A program made the translations under genes and the position numbers. 64,000 bases of DNA, taken from NCBI GenBank assembly GCA_018266215.1, contig JAFEAV010000020.1:1-64000 (forward strand). The letters are read 5' to 3'. Every line of letters begins with the position of its first letter. Positions within the stretch are counted from its first letter, which is position 1. The notes beneath the pieces were generated by a model that did no database searches, was not told where the DNA came from, and worked only from the letters and a program-made list of their open reading frames with translations. The stretch comes from Cyanobacteria bacterium SZAS LIN-3 (lineage in GTDB: Bacteria; Cyanobacteriota; Vampirovibrionia; Obscuribacterales; Obscuribacteraceae). This document shows, in pieces, positions 33,721 to 41,400 of the stretch.

Positions 33721-33758
33721 TTAGTTTGTTTGTCAAACGAACTAATAAAAGGTACAAT
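33721..33758 (+). promoter_or_regulatory. Operator and promoter, site 2 of the shared palindrome
   Basis: TTAGTTTGTTTG-T-CAAACGAACTAA (33721-33745) has 12-base arms with one mismatch. From memory, it resembles the xylO operator of Bacillus XylR, a ROK repressor. The promoter TTGTCA (33730-33735), N17, TACAAT (33753-33758) starts inside the palindrome, exactly as at 30222-30255. It serves the ClC gene and could also affect the divergent LRV gene. Confidence 0.7.
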
Positions 33759-33822
33759 CCAGCAGAAGCAATCAAACAGACTTTGATACCCAGACGAAAT
33801 CCGAGGAGAGTTTGCGAAGCCG

Positions 33823-35511
33823 GTGAGATCAAATCAACAGAACTACATACCGATCTTAGAATCATGCGTCATCGGGTTAGTGGCTGGCCTATCAGCCGTA
33901 CTATTGAGTGCGGGCGTGAGCTGGCTGGGCACCCTGAGATTACACCTGTCGGATATCTGGCCCCATTGCTATGTCCTGCCGCTCTTCGGCTTGATTGGTG
34001 GTCTTATCGCCGGCCTGCTTGTAGACAGGATCGCACCTGAGGCTTCAGGCAGTGGGATTCCGCAAGTCAGGGCCAGGCTTGACCGGATTGTTATGGCGCT
34101 TGACCTTCGAGTCGCTCTGGTCAAACTGCTGGGGGGTACAATGGCGCTCGGCGCAGGCTTTTTTATGGGAAGAGAAGGCCCAACAGTGCAGCTTGGCGCA
34201 GCTCTCGCGGCACCTCTTGCCCACCTTTTGCCAACAACGAACGAACATAAAAGACAACTGATCGCAGCGGGGGCTGGAGCCGGTCTGACCGCCGCATTCA
34301 ATGCTCCCCTCGCTGGTGTGACCTTTGTTCTAGAGGAATTACTAAAGGAAGTTAAACCGGCAACAGTTCTCATTGTCATTGTTGCCTGTTCTGTCTCAAG
34401 TTTCGTAGTCAACACATTATGGCCCCCGCACTTACACGCCACTGCCTCTGCCCTCAATTCAGTAATTTCTTTCGCTCCTCGCGACGTGCCATTTTATCTG
34501 CTTCTTGGTCTGGTGGCTGGTGGGGCCGGTGCCATCTTCAACCGAACGATTCTAGTGGCTTTGAGGTTCAATCGCGATGTGCTTCAAATCCCCGTAACGG
34601 CCAGAATTGCGATAGCCGGACTTGCATCGGGAAGCCTGATGTCGCTACTCCCAGAACACTTCCACAACTATGCAGGCATGCGGGCTCTCATTATTGCCGG
34701 TGAAACAGATTGGCAAATGGTCCTGCTAGCTCTGTTTGCCTTCTTTGCCCTGACTCTGGTGGCGTATGGCTCGGGAGCACCGGGAGGGCTGTTTGCTCCG
34801 TCTCTGGCGCTTGGAGCTGCTATCGGATATCTAATAGGCATGGTCGAGCAGCTGGTTACAGGCACAAGCTCTAATGCAGCCTTTGCCTTAGTGGGAATGG
34901 GCGCATTTTTCAGTGCAGTTGCTCGTACACCACTCACAGCAATAGTGATAACCTTTGAATTGACGACCAACTTCACCCTATTGACGCCGTTAATGTTTGC
35001 TTGCATGATCAGCTCAGCTACGGCTGAATTTATCTTCTCCGGTGGACTGTACGACCACTTAATGCGATGGAATGGGATTCACCTCAGAGGGCCAAAATCA
35101 AGCGAGAATCTACTGCAACTCAAAGCACGTGACATTATGAATCATGACTTTAGTGCAGTTGCAGGCAGTGTCTCGGTGAGAGAACTTCTTCCCCTCATAA
35201 ATAAGTCGGCGCAACGTGGTTTTGTAGTTGTTGACCAGGGCAAACTAATTGGTGTCGTTACTCAAAGTGATCTTTCCTCTCTAATTGGTTCCGACGCAGC
35301 CGAAACGGCAACCGTCTCAGCCATAATGACACCACATCCAGTAGCAATCAATGTACACGATACTCTCGACGATATTCTTTTTCTTTTCAGCCAATTCAAA
35401 TTCACCTGGCTGCCGGTAACACACCACGACACTGTAATGGGTGTGATTCGTCAGAGTGACGTGCTGCAAGCACTTTTTGAAGCAGAATCCAGCTCGAATG
35501 AAGACAAGTAA
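33823..35511 (+). CDS. ClC-type H+/Cl- antiporter with CBS pair
   Basis: The protein has 562 residues: a ClC membrane domain (about 10-415) and two C-terminal CBS domains (about 435-555). The selectivity loops are GSGIP (76-80), GREGP (116-120) and GAPGGLFAP (near 322). Glu118 is the gating glutamate and E171-E172 (FVLEEL) match the internal proton glutamate, so exchange of chloride for protons is expected rather than a passive channel. The CBS pair may sense nucleotides. The start GTG at 33823 fits the homologous N-terminus, but the GGAG upstream is rather far away (about 15 bases). Confidence 0.93.
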   Translation: MRSNQQNYIPILESCVIGLVAGLSAVLLSAGVSWLGTLRLHLSDIWPHCYVLPLFGLIGGLIAGLLVDRIAPEASGSGIPQVRARLDRIVMALDLRVALVKLLGGTMALGAGFFMGREGPTVQLGAALAAPLAHLLPTTNEHKRQLIAAGAGAGLTAAFNAPLAGVTFVLEELLKEVKPATVLIVIVACSVSSFVVNTLWPPHLHATASALNSVISFAPRDVPFYLLLGLVAGGAGAIFNRTILVALRFNRDVLQIPVTARIAIAGLASGSLMSLLPEHFHNYAGMRALIIAGETDWQMVLLALFAFFALTLVAYGSGAPGGLFAPSLALGAAIGYLIGMVEQLVTGTSSNAAFALVGMGAFFSAVARTPLTAIVITFELTTNFTLLTPLMFACMISSATAEFIFSGGLYDHLMRWNGIHLRGPKSSENLLQLKARDIMNHDFSAVAGSVSVRELLPLINKSAQRGFVVVDQGKLIGVVTQSDLSSLIGSDAAETATVSAIMTPHPVAINVHDTLDDILFLFSQFKFTWLPVTHHDTVMGVIRQSDVLQALFEAESSSNEDK

Positions 35512-35565
35512 AAGACGAATAAGCGGGACGCAGCCAACCCTGTACACAACTGACTATCAATGATC

Positions 35566-36732
35566 TCATTTTTGGTCTGGCCCGGGCGGCGAGCTGTCAC
35601 TGGATGTACTACTCGTGGTTGAGGTAGATGCTGAATTTTGAACCGTCGGTTCTAATTCAAGTTTCTCCCCACTCCCGTCAAGTTCCGGCTGAACAAGAGT
35701 GTGCTCCATACCCGGAGACTCTAGCATGGGAGAAACGATCTTAGTTTCGCCCTCCGGTGACAATTCCAAAGCGGTAATCTCACGTGCCGGAATGATTCGC
35801 AGACGAAAGTCTATCGCAGCGCCAATATCTTTAGCCAATAGATCCTGCACCAACTTCACCTGATGAGGTGTAATCGGCTCATCTGAACCCACCACAGTTG
35901 CATGAACGCTCATCGTCTTCTTGAACCGCAGAACCTTAAGCTCCCGCAATTGCACACCACGAAAGGTCATAGTCTTTTCCTTCAAAATGGAACGGATCCT
36001 GGCACTAATAACGTTCTCCAGAACAAGCTCGCGCATGCTGAACCCCAGCGGAAGAATGAGCACAATCATACAAGCGGCAGAAATCAACAGTCCCCGGCGC
36101 GCTAACGCGAGCGGACTGTAGCCTTTCAGCAAAAACACCAGGGCCCCCGCAATCGTAATACCAACCAGATTAGTGGCATAAAGGAGGCCTGCCCCGGCAG
36201 CTATACTCATGGAATTGAAGGCCAGACCAATACCGACGACACTCAAAGGTGGTACTAGCGCAACTGCTATAGCAACACCAGCCATAGTGTTCGAGAGCTT
36301 CTCATCTGTCTGGCAATACGCTCCAATCGCTCCGGCAGCAAGGGCCACTCCCAGATCCAGCAGCGTAGGATGAGTCCTCCCAACAATTTCGGGTGTAAGC
36401 TCCAGCGACCTGAGACAAATGGCCATAGCCGCCGCCACTATGACTCCCAGAGCAGTGCCAACCAGCAGTGTCACGACGGCTTGTAACAGCAGCCTGGTGT
36501 CGGCAGTGATTGTCGCAAGGGAGAGACAAGCAAGGGGCCGCATCAAAGGTGCGATGATCATTGCACCGATAATTACCGCCGGACTGTTCTGGAAAAGGCC
36601 CAACGTTGCTATGACCGTAGCTCCTGCAAGAAAGGCCAAAAAATCGCTCGAAACCTTGCCATTTACCTCCAGACGATCATGCAACGCCTTCAGCCTGACA
36701 TCTCCAACGTGGTGCAACCCAATAGGGGACAT
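35566..36732 (-). CDS. DUF389 integral membrane protein
   Basis: The protein has 388 residues. The N-terminal two-thirds has about seven hydrophobic helices with the family's Pro/Gly motifs (NSPAVIIGAMIIAPLMRPL, GVAIAVALVPPLSVVGIGLA, NLVGITIAGALVFLL). A soluble alpha-beta domain follows (230-330), and a Ser/Thr-rich tail of 40 residues ends in SSDSSPPGPDQK. DUF389 proteins are widespread in actinobacteria and cyanobacteria; their substrate is unknown. It is convergent with the ClC gene (54 bases apart). Confidence 0.88.
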   Translation of the reverse strand: MSPIGLHHVGDVRLKALHDRLEVNGKVSSDFLAFLAGATVIATLGLFQNSPAVIIGAMIIAPLMRPLACLSLATITADTRLLLQAVVTLLVGTALGVIVAAAMAICLRSLELTPEIVGRTHPTLLDLGVALAAGAIGAYCQTDEKLSNTMAGVAIAVALVPPLSVVGIGLAFNSMSIAAGAGLLYATNLVGITIAGALVFLLKGYSPLALARRGLLISAACMIVLILPLGFSMRELVLENVISARIRSILKEKTMTFRGVQLRELKVLRFKKTMSVHATVVGSDEPITPHQVKLVQDLLAKDIGAAIDFRLRIIPAREITALELSPEGETKIVSPMLESPGMEHTLVQPELDGSGEKLELEPTVQNSASTSTTSSTSSDSSPPGPDQK

Positions 36733-36978
36733 TTTCTACCTTCTGTTTTATCAATGCGGTCCGTAGAGAAACTCATGCGATGACAATCTTAAATCCTTAC
36801 AGCCAGACTAGTTCGGTAACTCACAAAACGAAAACTGGCTGGATTCTATGCGCACGAGATTAATTATAGTGGTTAATCTATACATGCTTGCAAAACTTAC
36901 AGCGATCATCCCTGAGGATGGTGCCAGACCATAAGTGCCTTGCAATAATTGAGAGACAAGCCTCAGAGGTCATCGTTT

Positions 36979-37287
36979 ATGATTGAAGGTACACTTCAGA
37001 TAAATCTCGATCCGCCGTATATTGCTTTTTCAGAACTCCCTAAGGAATCGCTGGACCCAGCGGCCAAGATGACGATCGTAAGACCTTCCTCTGTTGAGGA
37101 GATTCGAGAGTTGTTACTTGAGCTCGGCGCAATCACACCGGACCAGGCATGGCCCCCGCGCGAATGCATCCTTCGATTTCCCGTTACGCTCTCTAAGGCT
37201 AATCTGAGGCGATTCAACCTTCTCCAGTTACATGCACTGGAAACCTCAGTTCCGGGTGATGAACCACCGCTGCGACTGATCAGCTAA
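36979..37287 (+). CDS. Hypothetical protein, 102 residues
   Basis: No family was recognised. The protein is soluble and mildly acidic (MIEGTLQINLDPPYIAFSEL at the start, then a helix SSVEEIRELLLELGAI). The start at ATG 36979 was chosen because AGAGG lies nine bases upstream; an in-frame TTG at 36949 is the alternative. It is divergent from the DUF389 gene with a 246-base spacer. Codon use looks like that of its neighbours. Confidence 0.5.
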   Translation: MIEGTLQINLDPPYIAFSELPKESLDPAAKMTIVRPSSVEEIRELLLELGAITPDQAWPPRECILRFPVTLSKANLRRFNLLQLHALETSVPGDEPPLRLIS

Positions 37288-37496
37288 GCCTGATTGGGGA
37301 TAGCAGCATCATCCCTCTGGTCGAGTAAAAATTACTCCCAAATCGCGATGTCGTTCTGCCGCAAAAGTGGCAGAGTATAAGTACAACGCAGGTTCTCCAG
37401 AGAGAAAGATCAGGGATGATTTTTACCGTGAGCGGCACCGGTCCTGCGAACACTTATTGATGCTAAACTTGAACCGTTGATTTTGGGAACACTTAA

Positions 37497-38354
37497 ATGG
37501 CAACGGTAAAGCATTCATGGGTCTGTCTCAGGACAGCGCTGACCGCCTTAAGCCTGATTTCTTTCGGATCTGCCTTTTGCCCGGGAGCGCTGAGCGCGGA
37601 AAACAACGCCTCCGGCAGTTCGCTCCCCGCCATCAAAAAGGGCGTTTTTGCCCTGACGCAGGCTTTACCGGAGCAGTCGGCGCCCCTGTCGCTTGCCGAG
37701 TGGGAAGTTATCGACGGTAAGATCAACAACCTGCTTGATCCGGTCAAAAATCCCGACGAACTGGCTAATATCGCCATCTGGTGTGAATTTATCAGAGACG
37801 GCGAAGCGCCTGCCACCTCCGACAGGAAGTTCATATTTCTGCATACCCGCGACGCTTGCGTAGCGGACATCGCAAGACTTAGAAGCCCGGCATCCAAGCC
37901 TGCCTTGCAAAAAGTGGCACGCAACATCTATATCCCCAAGGGAAATGCCTCCCTGATAAACAACGCCGCCAAACAGCTGGGCTATTTCCAGCTCCAGAAC
38001 GAATGCCGGACTGATTGGGTCTTTCGCAGTCCGAAAAGCATCAGTAAATTGCCGCTCGATGAAAAAACAATTGAATTTCGCAAAGCCTTGATTGAAAATT
38101 TCTGGCGCTCCTGGGAAGCGCAATGGCCACATCGAAGGTCCAACACGGCCAGGGTGGTGGTGCAATTGCATATTGGGAAGAATGCCGCCATTCAAGCGAT
38201 GGCCATCGACAGTATGGAACACGCACCGAAAACACCCTGGGCTACTGAGGCCAACGTCACCAGTTGCGTAAAGAAAGCAATCAACCAGTGGAAAATTCCA
38301 CCGCTACCCAACGGCGTAAAACTGATCGATATGGGCATTGTACTGAGTCTGTAA
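37497..38354 (+). CDS. Exported protein with a TonB-C-like domain
   Basis: The protein has 285 residues. The signal peptide covers about the first 35 (TALSLISFGSAFCPGALSAE). The C-terminal 85 residues (ARVVVQLHIGKNAAIQAMAI, then a helix VTSCVKKAINQWKIPPLP) have the strand-helix-strand pattern of TonB C-terminal or AgmX/PglI-like domains, which occur in envelope proteins unrelated to iron transport. The middle part is unassigned. It shares a bidirectional terminator with the large repeat protein that follows. Confidence 0.65.
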   Translation: MATVKHSWVCLRTALTALSLISFGSAFCPGALSAENNASGSSLPAIKKGVFALTQALPEQSAPLSLAEWEVIDGKINNLLDPVKNPDELANIAIWCEFIRDGEAPATSDRKFIFLHTRDACVADIARLRSPASKPALQKVARNIYIPKGNASLINNAAKQLGYFQLQNECRTDWVFRSPKSISKLPLDEKTIEFRKALIENFWRSWEAQWPHRRSNTARVVVQLHIGKNAAIQAMAIDSMEHAPKTPWATEANVTSCVKKAINQWKIPPLPNGVKLIDMGIVLSL

Positions 38355-38365
38355 ACAAACAAAAA

Positions 38366-38416
38366 ACTGGACCCATCACTCGAATACCTGCACAGTAACT
38401 CGAGAATGGGTCCAGT
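38366..38416. terminator. Bidirectional terminator between convergent genes
   Basis: Perfect 11-base arms ACTGGACCCAT (38366-38376) and ATGGGTCCAGT (38406-38416) enclose a 29-base loop. The left flank is A-rich (AAACAAACAAAAA), which gives a T-rich end for minus-strand transcripts. It separates 37497-38354 (plus) from 38426-43933 (minus). Confidence 0.75.
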
Positions 38417-38425
38417 CTTCCCTAC

Positions 38426-41400
38426 CTAGTGATTGACGCCAGGTGCTCCGGCTGCTCCAGGCATTGTTACAATCGGGGGCGGTGCTACACCAGCCGGCAC
38501 CGTAACTTTGCCTATACCGCCGCCAGCACCGCCGGCTCCACCCTTGACTCCGGTAAGCGGTCCAGTGGTGCCGGCGTTACCGCCGTCGCCACCAAACATG
38601 CCGTTAGCCAGGACGTTGCCGCCGACAACCGTGATGCTGCCGGTCGCGCCAGTGCCAAACTTGACGGTACCGCCCGAGCCACCTTTGCCGCCGGCACCAC
38701 CGGCACCGTTGGCGCCAAGGACACCGCCTATCGCGACAACCGTACCACCGTTGCCTCCCTTACCACCACCGTATCCGGTGAAGGCAGAATTGTTATTTCC
38801 GCCCTGGACGGCCAGTGTGACACCGGTTGTACCGAGGGCCGATTTGATCTGGCCATTACCGGTGGTGGTGAGAGAGATTGTACCGCCGTTTCCAGCCGCA
38901 CCTTCGGCTCCGCCATTACCGGCAGCACCGCCCTTGAGGCCTGTGACACCAGCGTTGCCGCCGTTACCACCATCGCCACCGGCACCACCGGATCCACCGA
39001 GAGCTTCATCGCCATTGGCGGTGATTGTCGCGGCATTACCGGTCGTGACACTGATTGCGCCGCCGTTGCCGCCCTTACTGCCGGCAAAACCGGCCGCACC
39101 AGCTCCACCGTTAGTCTTGGTGCTGGCACCACTTGTGCCACCAAAACCACCGTGACCATTGGCGGCACCGACCATATCGCCGGCACCACCATTGGCGGTG
39201 AAGTCATTGACGGTAACAGCTCCGCTGGTCGACTTGACCGTGACGTTACCGCCGTTGCCTCCGGCGCCTACAGTGCCACAACCACCACCGGCACCTCCAA
39301 CGGAGGTCGTCGGCACGGCAAACATGACGGTATTGGCGCCACCGCCATTACCACCACCAACTACGCCCCAGACGTTGCTGCCTCCATTGACGGATCCGGT
39401 ATTGACTGTGATGGTACCTGTCGCGGTAACCGAGATCTTGCCCCCGGCACCGCCGGCTTCACCGCCGCCGCCCTTGCCACCACTGCCGGATGTACCGGCG
39501 ATGGAAGCACCGCCAAGGCCGCCGGCTTTGCCAAGACCGTTATTGTCTCCGCCCTTGGCAGTCAAACCGGAGCCTGTGATGATATTGCCGGACAGCGATA
39601 TCGAACCGCCGGCACCGGCTGCGCCCTGGAAGCCACCAGCGCCACCGGCTCCACCGCCGGCACCACCAATACCTCCTCGACCGCCTACTCCGGAGTTAGC
39701 AGCAAAGGCCTGATCGCCTCCGCTCGCGTCGATGGACTTGAACATAATCACGCCCAGAGCACCGCCACCGGTAGCGGACATCGTTATCGAGCCGCCTTTA
39801 CCGGCAACTCCGGTGTTGCCACCATTGCCGCCCTTGGCACCGGCCACGCTGGTTGCAGTCAGTGCAGCAGCTTTAGCATTATTGCTGCCGTTGCCACCGG
39901 CTCCACCGTTGCCGCTATTGGCACCACCAGCGGCACTGACGTTGGCCACGTTGATGGATCCATTCTTGGCGGTGATGGCGATTTTGCCGCCATTACCGCA
40001 GGAGCTACCCGTTCCGCCGTTACCACCGGCGCCGAAGTTTCCGTCGCCACCGGAGGCCAGGGCAGTACTCGTAACTACGCTTCCACCGGCACTCATGCCC
40101 GCGTTAACCGAGAGCATTACGGGGTTGGCTGCTGTGCCATTGGCAGTCAAAGTAATGGTGCCGCCGGAAGCACCGGTCGCGCCCTTACCTCCATTGCCGC
40201 CCTTACCGCCCCAGGCACCAACTCCGGCGCCGCCACCGGCCCCGGCCACGCCGGTGTTGCCGGTGCCAACAGCTTCACTGTAGGCGTTGATTGTAAGAGC
40301 CTTGCTGGATGTGACTGTAATCTTGCCACCAGCTCCGGCCGCTCCGGCGTTACCGCCATTGCCTCCATCGCCTGCGGCAGCTCCAGCGCTTCCACCGGAA
40401 CCGGCAGTACCCCCGCTACCAGTTGACAGAGATCCATCAACAAAGAAGCTATCGATGGTGACCTGGCCACCGGTGACAGTTATAGAACCGCCGGCGGCAC
40501 CGGCGCCTCCATTACCACCGTTGGAGCCCTTACCACCATTGCCGCTGAGCGATCCTGTACCACCATTGCCGCCGGTATTACCGGCGCCAGTCATGCTGGC
40601 GTCGGCTGTGAGCATGCCGGTACTGATATTGCCCGTGCCGGCATTGATGACAATCGTGCCACCGCTTACAGCCTTACCGCCACTGCCGGCGTTGCCGCCG
40701 TTGCCACCGTTACCGGTGAAAACAGCACCTCCGCCGATACCACCGAAGCCACCGGCACCGGACTTAAAGGCTTCCGCCCCGACCGAGCCGGCCAGCAAGA
40801 TATCACCGTTATTGCTGTTCAGGGTGATCGAGCCAACTTTACCGTCGGCTCCGCCGTTTCCACCGGCAGCCGCATTACCGCCACCGGTATTACCAGTGCC
40901 ACCACTGCCGCCGTTACCGCCGACACCACCTACATCATAAGCACCACTCCAGATTGTTGTCTTCTGCAGAGCGGCCGTGACGATGCCGCCACCAGGAGCG
41001 CTGCCATTTTTAGCAGTAGTGATTACGACATTACCGGAGACACCGGCCGCGCCACCGGCCGCACCGAGGCCGCCGTTGCCGCCTTTACCTGTGGCATTGC
41101 CGCCGAGATTGCCGGCGCCACCGGATCCGCCGCCTCCGGCTTCGGAGACGACCTGAGTCGTACCCAGCGTGATCTTGCCGGAAGCAGTGGTGAGCGTGAC
41201 GTTACCGGACGCACCGCCGAGGCCGCCGGCACCACCAGCGCCGCCGTTTCCACCATTGCCGGCTCCGCCAGTACCACCGGCGCCGCCGACACCGCCTACA
41301 CCAATAATGGTGGGAGAATTAAATCCGGCATCATTGCCGTAGCTGGCGACATAGCCGCCGACCAGATTCATACCACCCGTACCGGTTTCAGCAAGGGTCA

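Noticed and set aside
36790..36850. A third copy of the ROK-type palindrome upstream of the DUF389 gene
   Set aside because: There is an imperfect inverted repeat with TTCG/CGAA elements and one CGAACTA-like half, but spacing and core differ from the two good sites.
38429..40426. Very long open frames on the plus strand opposite the giant repeat gene, including one of 665 codons
   Set aside because: They mirror the Gly/Ala codon pattern of the real gene, give low-complexity Thr/Ala/Gly or Pro/Ala products, lack RBSs and have no domain.
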